Below, piece by piece: positions 37,100 through 51,969 of a DNA stretch of 64,000 nt. Each line of letters opens with the position of its first letter. Position 1 is the stretch's first letter. Source of the stretch: Cenococcum geophilum 1.58 (lineage: Eukaryota > Ascomycota > Dothideomycetes > Gloniales > Gloniaceae); contig KV748213.1 in assembly GCA_001692895.1 (NCBI GenBank), positions 1-64,000 of the forward strand, written 5' to 3'. A program made the translations under genes and the position numbers. Under the pieces are notes generated by a model that saw only the letters and a list, made by a program, of their open reading frames with translations, was not told the DNA's origin and searched no databases.

Positions 37100-39217
37100 A
37101 GATATAAAGACATTATAATATCTAACCCTAATACTCCGCGCTATGCTCTATACTTTATATAATATTCTATACTTATAATATAACTAGTATATAACTAGTA
37201 TATAACTAAGATATATAAACGCTTTAATCTATTTAATCCACACGGCGTAGTCCTTATACGCCTTCTTAGCTACTTTTCCTACCTCTACTACTTCTATACG
37301 GTAAATTATAGCTAGCTTCTCCACATTAGTAACCCTTTTCTAGGCTACCTTTTAGATCTTAACTTACTCCTTAGTAAGCTCCACTACTACCTAATAATCT
37401 TTCTTAAGCTATTTCCTAGTAAGCGTAGCTTACTCTTTAGCCATCTAAGCAGCCTCTTTAGTAGTAGCGAGCTCCCTTATTACTTCTAAAGTAAAAACCA
37501 ATTTAGTAAAGAGCATATTCCGTTTACGCTTCTTTTTAGCCTTTCTCTTAGTATATTGCCAAAGATTGTTATTTTTAACTTATATAAGCTTAAGGCATTC
37601 CTTTAAGGATTGTAAGTATTATATTAACTTTAAGACGACTACCTCTATTACCTCCGGTGTAGTCTCTAGATAAATAATTATATGCATATACTAAGCTTAA
37701 GCGTACTCGCTATTTATTAGGGGAGGGTACATAGGGGAGGATAGGATCGTTACCTCTGCGTAATAAGGTGGAGGTATAGATAGCTTAATAGATATGGACT
37801 AGCTAGAGCAACGCGTAAGGGCTTAATTTAGGTTAAAGGGAAGGAGGTCTATAGCCTTAAAGGCGCTCCTAATTAACTCTCTAGTATATACCTATGGCTA
37901 AATCTTACCTAGTATCTATAGAAAATAGTCTCTACTAATACTATTAATGCCGCGCGCTATATATTTATTAACTTTTAATAAATAGAGTCACTTAAGAACT
38001 AAAAAGATAACTAGATCTAAGGGCTAAAGAAGGTGCGTTAAATGCGGCGATAGGTAAATTAGTATAATCTTCTTTAACTAGTAAAACTTAACAAACTTAA
38101 TATTAACGTGGCTACTATAGCCGTCTATAATTAACAGTTAATAGCTATTATATTAATTTCTGTCTTCTATTATCCTCTCCTATACCTTAGTTCGTTAGGT
38201 ATAGTGTTTAAAATACTCTAGCTATTATACCCTAAGCTCTTAATTTAACTATCCATTTTTACTTATTATAATTATACACTCACCTACAGCTTCCTCTACT
38301 TCTTGCTATAGCAATTCTATATATTAGCGTCCTTTAAAAATAATAAACGGTGGAATTATCCCCCTTATATACTAATTAAATTAATCTATGAAACCCACTC
38401 CCTAGAGCCGTTAATTATCTTAAAGCTAATAACATTACCTCCTAATACAACCACTTTGGCGCTATATGCAAAGCCTATAGCGTGGCCAGTCTTATCTACA
38501 TTCTATATATTAGCGCTATTAATATTATACTAAGTTTTCGGATTTAAGTAGTTAGTAAAAAACCTCTTAATTAGAGCAGGATTATTGCCAGCAATAGCGC
38601 GCTTTAAGGAGATTAATTGCATATAGTAAGTACGAAGCTCCTCCTGCCGTTTTAAGAAGCTATATATCTATTTTATACTAAGTAGTATAACTTAGGTATA
38701 ACTTAGGTTAGAGGTTTCGCGCTAGAGAATAAGTATTACAATTATCTAAATTGTATAGTATTAATATGGAAATCCGGCCTTAGTAAGGTAAATATAATAT
38801 TAAATAATAGCTGCCTTACTAGCTAGAGTAATATAATATTAATTAACGTAGGCAACCTAGGAAGACTATAATTTGCCTTAGAGCCGCTAGCAGAAAGTAA
38901 CTAGACTAACTTTATAGGCTTTCGCATAAGCTTCGGCGCTTTTATAGAGACTTACTATTTGCTAGGCTATTAAAGCTGCTTATAGACGATTTTTTGCATT
39001 TAGAGCACGTAGCTAATAAGGTATAGCTTTAGTAATATGGAGTCCTATGCAAGGAAGTAAGGGGAAAAGTTAATATATTAATGTTTAAAGCGGCAGTATA
39101 TTAATTTAGGCAATAAACTAGCCTAAATTAGAAGGCGGTAATGTAGAGCGGTTACAACTAGGGTCACTTTTATAACCCCATTATATACCTTATAGTAATT
39201 ACAACTTTATTTAACTT
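37100..39217 (-). pseudogene. Second pogo/Fot1-like (DDE_1) transposase relic
   Basis: On the minus strand the region reads in the order expected for a DDE_1 transposase. NVDKTGHAIGFAYSAK stands for the NMDE(T/K)G(F) block with the first catalytic Asp. REWVS is followed by LIIDGYSSHVNIKFVKFY at about 38085-38140, for the IVDGHSSH block with the second Asp. Many TAA/TAG codons break it. I looked for terminal inverted repeats and a TA duplication but could not place them, so the limits are approximate. It is a different sequence from the element at 6586-9095. Confidence 0.72.
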
Positions 39218-39221
39218 GGTT

Positions 39222-39387
39222 TGTTAGTTATATAGGGTAACTCACCAATAACGACTACTCGAGTAGGTTACAGTGATGTTAGTTAATAAAGCTTATTAAT
39301 TGGAATAAGGAAGGGCGAGGAGCTTAAGNCTCCTCGCCACGCTAGTGCCGCGGCGGCACGTAACGACCGCTTGCCTTATTCCCAACA
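39222..39387 (-). repeat. Copia-2 3' LTR (166 bp)
   Basis: It contains two strong hairpins: ggcgaggag/ctcctcgcc with a 7-base loop (about 39314-39338), and gtgccg/cggcac. A purine-rich tract (aaaagaagag on the minus strand, just right of 39387) adjoins it as expected for a 3' LTR. Confidence 0.88.
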
Positions 39388-42300
39388 CTAGCAACTCTTC
39401 TTTTATAGTTGCCATCTATATACAAATACTGCTTAACTAGCGTAACAAATATAAATCCTCCTTATTTACTATTGCCATTGTAATATATAAGTCTCGCTGT
39501 CCTAAAATTCGCCTCTTAGCACGTAGTGCTCTCTTACTTAGGAGTTATAGGTAAGTCTCTTATTCGGAGGGCCGCCAAGGCGCTAGTAGTAAGCGAGCCA
39601 ATAGCGATTTTCCATCCCGGGGATAGAAAATCCTAATTAGCTGGGTTAAGTTAGGGTCTATAAAATGTTATACTCCCTCCTTTTAAAAAGTCTTAGTAAG
39701 AGAATCTAACTAATTAGATAACTTTAACCGCTGGTTAAAGTTCCTAGATATCTTAAGACCTTATATAACTAAGAAATTTCTAGGGACTCCCTTTTAACCT
39801 AACCTTTAACTTATATATATAGAGTATTTGTGTTAACAAACGTCTCTAGTGCCTTATTTAGGTTTACCTTTATTATTATATCTACTGGGTTATCTTAGCC
39901 ATTAATCTATTAAATCTTAAAGAGTTCTTAACACTTATAGGATTACTAAAGTGCCATAATATCAATTATAAGGCGCTTCTCCTTTATAGTATTAAGCTTA
40001 ACTAAATACTTATAGAGGGAATATAAGTTAGTATATACGATTATAGAGATAATAGGAAGTTTAAGTTAATTTATAATTATCTTTAGGGTAGTTCCAATTG
40101 CAATTGTTATATTAACTCCGCTAACTATTCCATATATTTCTAACGCTAAAATACTTTAGGTAACGCGCTTACTCTTAGTTAAGCTCTAATAAATAAAATT
40201 GCCATAGATTATAAAGTTATTCTCTCTAGTAAATTTGTTTGTAATAATAATCTTATATCCTAACTAGGAGCTAAAATCTTTATTATTTATAAACGATCTA
40301 TTAACAAATATAAAGAGCTTAGCGGTAGGAAGATTAATAGGTACGTAGAGTAGTCCCTAATTAAGATAGTTTATTTGCTAGGAAAGACGTTTATTTAGGG
40401 CAAGAACGTCATCCTTAGTTAGTTCCTGGTGTTAGGCGGCAATAGAGAGATTAAATAAAGCCTTAGGTTAACAGATAAAAGTAATATAAGCTCTATAAGC
40501 GCGTTGCTCTATATATCCTTACTTTAGGGAATTAATATTAATAATATTAATCTTTTTACCTTAACCCTTCTGGCGCAAAGTAATAGAATCCTTATTTAGG
40601 GAGAGTATACATCTATTAAAAAGTAATAGTGTTGTTAAATTAAGCTTTTCCTTTGGCTTTGCTATAAGATTTACCTTTACTAGCTTATCCTCTTTAAGAG
40701 CTAAGAATTAGTCGTCTCCTAAGATAATTATATTATTAGTTTATATACCAACAATTCTAAATAGGGTTCCTATGGTTATAATAAGGAAGTAGGGATTAAA
40801 TATTAAAGTAGTTATTAAAAGCTTCTCTTTATGGTACTTGCTATAGGTAGCCTACTAGTAAGTTCCTGCCTTTATAATTCCATATAATGGCTTAAGTATA
40901 ACTATAATCGTATCTTTAGGATACTAGTAGCGAATTTACTCTAGAAGGTATGCTAATATTAAGCGCTAAAGGTGCGTCTCTAATTAGGTATAGGCTTAAG
41001 TAATATTTTATAAATAAACCACTATTCTATTCTTTATTAAGGAGGGAGCTAATACTATAATAACTCGCTAACTAGCTCGTTAAATCATAGGAGATTATAT
41101 AAGAATTATCTCTTTACTATTATTATTATAACCTTAGATAATAAGCCTTAATTTCTTAAATAGGGCGTTAGTAGCTTTGCCCTTAATCTTATTAACTATC
41201 CTTAACATAAAGATGCAAACTTTATTAAACTTAGTAGGGTTATACTTCTTAAATTTAAAGACTTCTCTTGTAATAAGGCTATTAATCTCCTAATTATTAG
41301 ATGCTTAGAAAGGAGCTCCTAAAGTTAGAATACAACCTTTCTTTTAGAGCTGTTTTGCGAGTTTAAAGTTAGCCTTTTCCTTAGCTATTATAAAGGCTAT
41401 TAATAGCTTAACTCTATTCTTAATAGCGGCAACAAATTACTCTTTAAAATTAATAAGATGTTGGCAATTTTGTAATCCCTTTAGGCGACCTCTACCGCGT
41501 TATGGTTACGGCGTATCTACTATAATTATATTAAAATCGTAGTTGCCTTCTAGAGTACGTTAATTATAGCTCTTCTTTAGGGTATTTTCTATGGCATCCT
41601 GTAAAGGCTTAGAGCTGCTATCCTTATAGTAAGGCTTAATAATAGTTAAATGGAATTAAGTAGGTCTATAAAGTATTTAAATAGTATAAGTCTAACTATT
41701 AATTATAATAAGTTAATATAGGCCTAACTATCCTCCCTTTTTACGCTATACGCGTACCTTAGACTAAAGTGGCAGATTAAGCGTAGTTAAGGTGTTTAGA
41801 CCATTTTTTATTCCTAGTATATCGTTAACCTAGCGTATAGCGTAGAGACGTTATACCTCCTTCGTTACCTTATAAATAGCCTTAGCTTATTATATAATAG
41901 AGGGAAACGGTAAAGAATTATTAGTTATTTAAGGGTAGGCGCTAAAGACTAGTAATATAGGTATAAGTCTATCTGGGCCAGCAGAATTATTAACGGCTTT
42001 AATAGCTATTTATAAGGTAAGTTCTTCGCTAGTATCCTCTAGTTTTAAAGAGATAATTTTATATACGCGGCGTAATAGTATATAATATCGCTCTACTTTT
42101 CTAATACTATTATATGCCTTAATAGGGACTTTCTTAACCTTAATTGCCATTACTTTTATCTATTATCGAAACTTTAAAGATAAGAAGTTCTTTCCTATAT
42201 TATAGACGATTTGGTTAAAGGGCCCTAGGTAGACATTAATCTAGTATAATTAAAGGGTATTCTATGCGTTCCTTGCTAATATATCCTTTAAGAATCGTAC

Positions 42301-44226
42301 GGCTTAAAAGGAGGTTAAGAAGTTAATAACTTAGAGTACTAGCTTACCGCTAAGATATATAACATTAACAATAATATAGAAGTTAAAGTCGTAGTTATTC
42401 TTAAGGGTAAACTTAAATCGGCTAGGGGACTTTTAGTTTATTTAGTAGTAATAGCAGTACTTTATAAGATGCTTAATTACCTTAACCTTAACTTTATAGC
42501 CTACTTATTAAAGAGCCCTAAGTAATTAATAAATGGATAGGTAGCTAAAATAATAGTGTAGTTAACGTAACTCTAACTTAGTTAGGTGGCTTTAAGTAAT
42601 ACTCTTTTTTAGTTAATAAAGGAGCAACTAAGGGTAACCCTACTTGCGTATAATAGGTACCCGATTATCTCCCTATATAAGTATATTCTTAAAGTTATTA
42701 AGCTTAACGCCTAATTTATTTATATCTCTAATGTAAAATAGAAACGGAGTATTTATAGGAATAACGTGGAAAGTAATATACCCTAAGAGGGTTTAGACCC
42801 TAATTATGCTAAAAGAGATTATAGTACCCTTGCTAAAACAAATCGTATATTAGCCTACCGTTAAATAGTTAATCTAAATAGAGCTATTAAGCTGCTAAAG
42901 GGCTCGAACTTAAGGTTCTCCTACTATAGATACTTCTGCGGCTTTAGTATCTGGCATAATACTATAAAAGATATTTACTAAGTATCTGTCGTTAAAGGAG
43001 AACGCAAAGCTCTCCTTTAGCTTATTAAAAATATCTAACTTTATAATAGAATGGAGCGTAGATTAGTTATTAAAAACAGTAACGGTTTATATACTATCTA
43101 CCTTACCATACTTAGTAAAGTATTGGTTAAATAAGTAGTCCTTAATTTCTATATCTATAAGGAGCTATTCGGCCTCATTAACCTTACCCTTAAGATCTTT
43201 TACGCCTTTATATTAAACCAGGAAGCTTTAAAAGTAGGCCGCAGTAACCTTATAATTTCTAATATTTCTTATACTCTAGCGAAACTTATTATATACCTCC
43301 TTTTGTTTATTAAGAGAATGCCTAGTTAACTAGTAATTTGGTTTCTTATAAATATAATACTTCTTTTAGCAATTACTTTAAAATAAACCTCTATAAGAAC
43401 CTCCACCTTTACCTTATAGTTATTGGTTATACCCTCTATTGTATTACCTACCACGGCCACTATATATTTAATTAGTCTAGTTATAATTATATTAGTTGGG
43501 CGGGTCAATCAAAGTAGGTTAAAGTTAGGCGTTAAATTGCTATACTTTTTAAGAGCGTAAAGCGGTGCTAATAAAAGATCTTAATTAAGTATACACTCCT
43601 TCGTAAGTATTTACAGGATTAAAGAGAGCAAGATTGTATTCTTTAACGCCTTAGCATACGCTAATAACTTAATTACGTAGGCTAAAATCCTCTTAATATA
43701 ATTTAGATAAACCACGCTAAATTATCTAAAGTTAATTAAAGAGCTTTTAAAGACAATTAAGTTAAGGGATACCTAGGTTTATAGCAATAATCCTTAGAAA
43801 GGTAGTCTCTCTCTATTCTAACATATACTGCTACTTATTCTCTTCTATTTTAAAGTAGTATCTTAATATATATATTATACGGTTAAAATCGTATTCTTTT
43901 CCTGCTAAATAATTATAATAGAAGGTACTAGCTTGGCCCTTAAGCATAACAGAATAGGCGTTATAGTATTAATTAGACTCTATTCCTACCTTCTAGTAAT
44001 ACTTATAGAAGATACATAGTTTTAAATTAAGAATATTATATAATTCCCTACTAAACTTCTTCTCCTAATCCGAGTAGAGCTTCATAAGCTCTATAAGCAA
44101 TTTTAAACTGCCTCCGATTTGAGATTAAGATAGAGGAGGTAGGGGTTATATTACAGGCTGCAGTAGGGACGTAGGTCTAGTTAGTGGAGTCTAAAAGTCA
44201 TTAAATTGCGAAGCAATGGGATCCTA
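39388..44226 (-). pseudogene. Copia-2 pol and partial gag relic
   Basis: On the minus strand the reverse-transcriptase box near 40728-40770 reads VGI.TNNIIILGDD, for (V/I)YVDDIIITGDD, with Asp to Asn changes. RNase H lies to its left and integrase to its right (about 42000-42500), the Copia order. The gag part continues past the Gypsy-2 insertion at 58116-59003. Stops are frequent and RIP-like. A 60-codon open frame at 43326-43508 is a chance survivor within gag. Confidence 0.75.
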
Positions 44227-44648
44227 TGTTACGGACGCTTTAAGTACAATGTTACGACTACTAGGAGAGGAGTCGGAAGAAGCTAGTTAGTTAATCTAGG
44301 CACGGTCCAGAATAGAGCCGGTAGAATTATGTGACGAGGAATAGTAAGCGAGGTTATATAATATGCTATGTATTAAACGAGAGGAACGAAAGAAACTTAC
44401 GTATCTTATATATCTTACGTATATTATATATAAGAAGGATTTTATAGGAGTATGGTTGTGTATTTAAGGACCCTTAATCCCTACCTAGATAGTTCCTTCC
44501 TTATAGTGATTTTTAGAATATAATTAGAGTTAATCTATTAGGCAACTACTCTACCAGTTATTATTCGTCGTTAACTTTAATTTGTATTACCTATATACCT
44601 AGCCCATTAACAAGCCCATTATAGTTCTTACTATAAGGTTCCGTTATA
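44227..44648 (+). repeat. Gypsy-2 5' LTR (422 bp)
   Basis: It starts tgttacggacgc and ends ggttccgttata. It is the reverse complement of the Gypsy-1 LTR type. Confidence 0.92.
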
Positions 44649-44693
44649 TAATTACTACCTAGTTACGGTATTAAATACAGAAAGTTGAATAAT

Positions 44694-47600
44694 ATGCCAC
44701 CAAAAGCACCAGCTACGACGCTATTGACGGCGGCAACTACTTTAAGGTTAGGTAACGACACTAGTATGGCAGATATTAACTTATAGCAACCTATAACAGT
44801 CGGACAACTATAAGAGATAGTTAACTAGCTAATAGAAAATAATGCGACGTTAGAAAATAGGATTAATAGAATAGGAGTAGCAAAGATTAAGCTACTATTA
44901 ATTAAAAGGTACTTAGGAGAAAGATTAAAGCTTAAAGGATTCCTTACGCAGATATACTTTAAGGTTATATAAGAAGGAGTTAAGCTATTAACACCTATAG
45001 ATCAAATAGCGTATACGGGACTATTCCTATTAGGGAGGGCACTTAAGTAGTTTAAGTCTTACCTTACGGAGATATAAGCGAATAGCATAATAACTATTAA
45101 TTAAGACGTACGATTTATATTCGTAAGCTAGAAAGGGTTCGCGAAATAATTAATATAGATATTTAGAGACCCGGAGATAGTAACTATGGTAAAGAGGAAA
45201 CTCTAAAATATTACGTAACGAACCTTAGCAATTAAGTACATAACGCAGTTCTAAACGTTAGCGATATAAGTTAAGTGGAATAATAGGGCGCTTATAGTAT
45301 AGTACAAATAAGGACTTAAGGCTAAAGTCTAGGACGTGATTATCCTAATAGGAGATGCGGATACCCTAAGGGAACTAATAGATTAAGTAATTAAGATTAA
45401 TAATCGGATCTACTAAAGGGAATAGGCTAAGAGAGGCTAGGATAGAGTTTTATAGTTGTATAAGGCGTAGAATATATAACGACTAAAGCTAAGTTAAAAA
45501 CTATAGTATAGCGCAGAGCTAATAGACCTAAGTAGTACTAAAGAAGCCTATAAGGGATAGAGTAAGAAACCGTAGAAACCTAGAGGATAAGGATTAAGTA
45601 ATTAAAGGTCTAAGGAGCAGAGGCTAAATTAGGGATTTTAATAGTAGAAGATATTTAGGCGGACTCTATAGCAAGAAAAATGGTTTAAAGAAGGAGCTTA
45701 TATAAATTACGGAAAATAGGGTTATTATATTAGAGACTATAAGAGTGGTTAGAGTTACTATATAGTAAAAGGAACGAGACTAGTAAACGATATATACGTA
45801 TAGAGGGACGATAATATGCTGCGAGGAACAAAAGAGTATTTAATTAGAAGTTTCGCGTTTTGTTATAACAACGTATACTAAATTTATAAGGACGCTAAGT
45901 ATAGCGCAAGCTATTAGCTATAGGAGCTATATTTAGCGGAATATAAAGGAACTAATAAACTAGTTCGTAGATCGGATATTAAGGACGATAACTTTAATAT
46001 AGGTGAAACATTTTATAATAATAAGGCAACGAAAGCGGCTTACTAGGAGTACGTAGACCTCAGAGATAATATAATAGAGGAAGAGGATAATTCTACTACG
46101 GAATAGGAAATATTAGTAGGGATTAAGACCCTACTAGATATAATATCTATTACCTCGCGAAACGTAAGAGAAGTAGGGCAGCGAACTATTTCGGCACTTA
46201 ATAAAGGCAAAAGGCTAAAGGCTTAAGATTCTTAAGACGAGATAAGGCAAGCTTAAGGACCTATAACGGACAATAACTAATGGAGTAGAGTAGTAGCTTA
46301 GTTTAAAGATATACGAATAAGCTCGGGATAGAGTTTCCTACAGGTATAAGACTTTTAAGACAAGATGAGTAAGATTTAAGATTTTTAAGACGAGATAAGA
46401 ATACTAAGAAAGCCTAGTTAGACTAAGGCTGGAGTAAAGCTTAAGACAAAAGCAAGCTCAGGATTATAAATCTAAAAGGGTTAAGAATTTAGAGTATAAA
46501 TAAGGACACCTATAAATAAGAGGCAAGAGGCTTCTTTATAGATTAGAGAATCTATAATACAAATAGTAACTAGACTGGGAGACAGGTATATAGACCTAGA
46601 AGACTTACTAGGGGAACGCAGTGTTTAGCCTAAAGATCGAAATATTAATACTGAGATTAAGAAGTAAGGAAACTTTAAGGATCTACTTATAAGACGCGAA
46701 AAAAAAGAAACCATAGAGGAATTTAGGGCAAGAATTACCTCATAGTAAGAGCAGAAACTAGATAAGAGATCTAGTATATTGGGACATATAAGGGACAGAG
46801 CGCTAGTATAAAGAATTACTAATAGGCTTAGAACAGGTATACTAAGAGCTAAGTAGCTTATTAAACTGGAATAAGAAGAGGATCTAGGGATTCTAACTAG
46901 GTTTAAGGAACGATATACTAAAGGCTATTACGATATAGTAATAAGAAGATACTTCCTTACGGACGAGCCATATATACTCTAGCAGCTATACTAAAAGTGG
47001 TATAGGCAAAGGCACAATGATAAGTGGGAAGATTTCTATATATAGTTAGATAAGAAAGTTATCCAAGACCACCCAATTACAAAAAAAGCGATAAGTCACA
47101 TTAAGGGAGCCTTAATTATAACATTAAAGGATCTAAAGGAGCGTTTAAAGGACTAGAGAAGCAAGAGATGTATTTTAGTACCTATAAATAAAGTTATAAC
47201 GTTTAGATTAACACGAGAGAGGTTTAAACTTAAGGATAAAGACGAGCTAAGAGTTAACCTAAAGCACTAAGCATACTATACATTAGCATAGATTGTATAT
47301 GTGGACGATATATATAATATACACTAAGCACCAAAAGGTAAGTATTGGAAATACTCTATAAGAATATATTAGTTAGCAGAAGAATAGAAGTATTAAAACG
47401 CTAAGTATATACATAGCTAGCATCTAGTAAAAGTTTAGGAGTTAGGTAACTTAATACTTTAACCAAAAAGATTCCTTACGGAAGAATGCCTAGATAGATA
47501 ATAGTGGTGGGAATGCCTAGAGAATACGTATCTATAGTATATTAAGGACAAAAAGCGAATTAAGTATTAGCTAAAGACGGACTAAGTATAAACAGGATTA

Positions 47601-50600
47601 AGTAGCTAATAGTTAGGAAAAGTAAAGGCCCACAGAACTAGAGGGAGCTAGTAGTAGAGCCTTAGACTCTTAAAGGAATTTAAGGACAACACCTAAATTT
47701 ATAAGTTAAATAGCAAGATTAACAGTTTAAAATATTAGTAGATAGTGGAGTAATAAGGAACTATATCTTACTAATAGTAGTTAAGAGAATAGGGCTACCG
47801 TATAGATAGAAGAAGTAACCTTACCTATTAGTTACAATTTTAGGAGACCCAATAACCTACGGAGGAGGGATTATTAATCTTAAAATAGGACCAATTTAAA
47901 TAACTATTAAAGGAAGACGGACCGAGATATCTTTTAATATCCTACTATTAGGACGGGATAAGGCAGTACTAGGAATGCCTTAGTTACAGGAATATAATTT
48001 AAAAATCGATTAGATTATAGGTTAGGTCAATATTAAAGATACTTAACGCTATAAATTGCGATAATAAGCTAAGTTAGTATAGTACTAAGTAGGAGCGACC
48101 TATAAAGAGATAGAAAAAGGACTAAGTTATATACTAAAAAGATATTATAAGTACGGCAAGAAACTATAGTTACTAAAAAGTAAAAAGCTGTTAAAGTATA
48201 TAGTATAGGACTATAAGATAGAATTAGAACTGGGAATAAGTCTAAGGTTCTTTCTAATTTATAAGCTTACTAAAGAAGAGGGTAGAGTATTAAAAGAGTT
48301 TGTCTAGGAAAACCTACAAAAAGGATATATTAGACTATCGCAGTTATTAGCAGGTTATCTAGTACTATTTATACCAAAAAAGAATAGTAAATTACGGCTA
48401 TATATTAACTATAGATAGTTAAACAGTATTACTAGAAAGGATAGGTATTCTTTACCCTTAATTAGCGAAATCTAAAACAGGATAGGTAATGCGCAAATCT
48501 TTATAAAGATAGATCTAAGGTGGGCGTACTACTAGATTAGAATTAAGGAAGGCAATAAATAGAAGGCAGCCTTTAGGTTAAAGGAAGGACTATATAAACT
48601 ATTAGTTATATAATTTAGGCTTATAAACGTACTAGCAACGTTTTAAAAGCGTATTAATAATATATTAGGAGAACACTTAGATAAATTTATTATAGTATAC
48701 CTTAATAATATTATTATCTACTTAATAACTAAGGAAGACTACGGGGAATACGTTAAATAGGTTTTAAAGAGACTATAGGAAGAATAGATGCTAGTAGCAA
48801 TTAAGAAATGCGAGTTCTTTACTAGGAAGACTAATTTTGTTAGATTTATTATTAAACTAGGCTAACTTAGTATAGATCTAAAGAAGATTAAGGCTATAGT
48901 GAATTAGTAAGAACTAGAGAACGTTACGTAATTAAGATTGTTTTTATGGTTTTATAATTACTGTAAAAGGTTTATAGCGTAGTGGTTAAAGAATATTAAA
49001 CTATTTATGCAATTAATAAGGAAAGAGAAACTATGGGTATAAGAAGAGAAATAGTAAAAACTCTTTAAGAAAGTTAAAGAGTTATTTACCTAGGAGCTAG
49101 TTCTTAAGATCTATTAACTAGGACTAAAGACGGTTATAGAAACAGATATATTAGACTATATACTAGGGGCNTNCTTTATATAAANNNATTAANATAGATN
49201 GCACCTAGTNGCATACTATAGTTNAAAGATAANACTACTAGAGTTAAACTATAACATCTATAATAAGGAGTTATTAGGTATAGTTACAGCACTAAAGAAA
49301 TAGAGAGTATTCTTATAAGGTATAGAAAAACTATTTATAGTTAAGATAGATTATAAGAGCCTAATGGGGTTCCTAATAATAAAAGAACTTAACTAAAGAT
49401 AGGTTAGATGGGTAAAGATGCTTATAGAATACCATTTTAAGATTTAGTATACTAAAGGTATAGATAATATATAAGTAGATGCTCTAAGTCGAAAAGCTAA
49501 ACTATAAAATAATAAAAAGCTATTAGGGGCTTTACTATAAAAAGATACAGACGGATTAATTAGGTATAATTATCTAAAAATTATAGCAACTTAAGAAGAA
49601 CTAGAAAGAGTTTATAAGATACTAAAAAGCTTTTAGGTATAGAAAATTCTAAAAGTATAGCTAGAAGATCTATAGACGGATATATATAAAAACTAAGAAG
49701 CTAAGTATATCCTAAGAAGCATAGCGGAGTAATTTATAAAGGACTTTTATAAGGGATTAACTTAAGGATATAATAGAGCTATGGGCTTAGTATTAAGACT
49801 CTAAGAGGAGTATATTATTAATAGAATCTAGGGCTTAACGCGAAAGGTTATAAAGAAGTGTCTAGATTGCTAAAGAAATAAACTAATAAGGCATAAGCTA
49901 TATAAAGGGCTATAACCTATTAAAATACTAGAGAGACTATAGGAGGTCATATTATAGGACTTTATTATTAAGTTGCTAAAGTTAAGAAACCCTATTACTA
50001 GATAGAATTATAATATAATCTTAGTAATAGTAGACAAGCTTATAAAGTAGGGATACTTTATAGCATATATGGAAGAAATATTAGCGGAAGATATCGCTAA
50101 AATCTATATTAAAGAAGTATTTATAAAATATAGAGCATTAAATAAGATTATATTGGATAAAGATCTAAGATTTATAGCAGTATTCTAGGAGGTATTCTTA
50201 GCAAAATAAGGAGTTAGAGCAGTAACTTCTACCGTATATTATCCGCAGATAGACGGTTAGACGGAAAGATTAAATTAGATACTAGAGTAGTATCTAAGAT
50301 ACTATATTAATTATATATAGAATAATTAGGTATCGTTACTATTAGTTATATAGTTTATATACAATATAACACCTTAAGAAGGAATAGGCATATTACTATT
50401 TAAGGTAAATTATAGATATAAGCTAAGAATATTATTATTACTATAGTAAGTAAAGAAAATAAATAGTATAGCTAAAGAAAGAATAAAGACGTTAATAAAT
50501 CTTTATATAGACCTTATAGAATTAGTAAAAGAAGTATAAGAGAGAATAAAAAAAGTACTATAATGCTAAGAGATCTAAGGGACCAGATCTTAAGAAGGGA

Positions 50601-51718
50601 GATAAAGTATAGCTACTATACAAAAATTTTAAGAGTTAATGACTAAGTAAGAAGTTAGACTACGTTAGACTAGGACCTTTTAAAATTACATAGGAAATTT
50701 TACTAGTTACGTTTAAGTTAAACCTACTAGCCAAAATAAAGATCTACTCTATATAATACATTGTAATGCTAGAGCCAGTATACGGGAATATTAAGCTACT
50801 AGTTTACAAAGTAGACACGTATAGAGGATAAGAAAAAGATAAATAGTAAGTTTTAAAGATTATTATTTATAAGGATATTAACAATAAAATATAGTATAAG
50901 GTTAAGTAGATAGGTTATACTAAGACTACCTAAGAGCTACTAAAAAATTTAAAGAACGCTATAGGAAAGGTATAGGAGTATCGGAAGAGATTAGGTTAGG
51001 CAGTATTAAAAAAGAAGGATTACTAAAGAATAAGTTACCTAAGAGGGACTTAGGAAGAGCAGTTGCCAAACTACTTAAATTTATTTCCTTCTCTATTAGA
51101 AGAGAATCCGTTCTTTTATTATTAAGTTTCTATAAACCCTATTTTATAAGTTTCTACTCCTTAAAACAAACCTTCTTATAAACCTTTTTAAGACGGAGTA
51201 AATGAGCAGATGCCGCGATACGAGTATCTAGGGCCTTTTATTCCGCATTTTAAGAACGTTTTAACTTAATAAGGGCTTAAGATAGTTTACTATCTAGCTA
51301 TATAGCAGTAGATTAAATATGAGACCCTAAGATAAATTAATTAGGGAACTAGATGACCATTAAGAATAATAGGTCGCGTATATTTAGCATTAGAGGTAAA
51401 GTGAACGTCGTAGGATAAATAAATATTCGCTTTAGTATACTTTAAGTAAGAGGATGGTTATTATAAAGATAGGTTCGCCAACGTAATATAAACTAACCCC
51501 TCTTTTAAATAATAAGAATATGGAGACGGTATAATCTTACTAAGGGATAATATTGCGGTAATAGTGCGAGCACGACGTTGGGCGTGTAAAGAAGAAATTA
51601 CTTTAGGTATAATAAGCAATAATATTAACTAAATTAATTAGACGGATATTATACCTCTAGTAAATAACTTAGAGATATTTAGAATCTTTAAGGATAAAGA
51701 TAGAGAGGAGGGAGATAG
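44694..51718 (+). pseudogene. Gypsy-2 gag-pol relic, chromovirus type
   Basis: Gag starts at ATG 44694 (MPPKAPATTLL). A degraded zinc knuckle (YINYGK.GYYIRDYK, for C-x2-CGK-x-GH-x4-C) lies at about 45702-45745. The protease side follows, then reverse transcriptase at about 48270-48900 with VYLNNIIIYL at 48692-48720 in place of YLDD. RNase H comes next, then integrase at about 49850-50450 (DKDLRFIAVF and VTSTVYYPQIDG blocks). A chromodomain-like stretch (YKVK.IGYTKTT) lies near 50890. This is the Ty3/Gypsy order RT-RNase H-integrase-chromodomain. Chromodomains of such elements are known to direct integration to heterochromatin. TAA/TAG codons at former Gln/Trp positions inactivate every domain. 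Several ambiguous bases occur at 49170-49235. Confidence 0.87.
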
Positions 51719-51969
51719 TATTATAGACGCTTTAAGTACAATATTATAACTACTAGGAGAGGAGTTAGAAGAAGCTAGTTAGTTAATTTAGGCATAGTCT
51801 AAAATAGAGCCGGTAAAACCATATAATAAGGAATAGTAAGTAAGGTTATATAATATGCTATATATTAAATAAGAGGAATAAAAGAAACTTATATACCTTA
51901 TATATAAGACGTATATTATGTATAAGAAGGATTTTATAGAAGTACGGTTATGTATTTAAGGACCCTTAG
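51719..51969 (+). repeat. Gypsy-2 3' LTR, left piece
   Basis: It starts tattatagacgc and ends cttag at the Gypsy-3 insertion. It is continued at 57940-58110. Confidence 0.9.
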
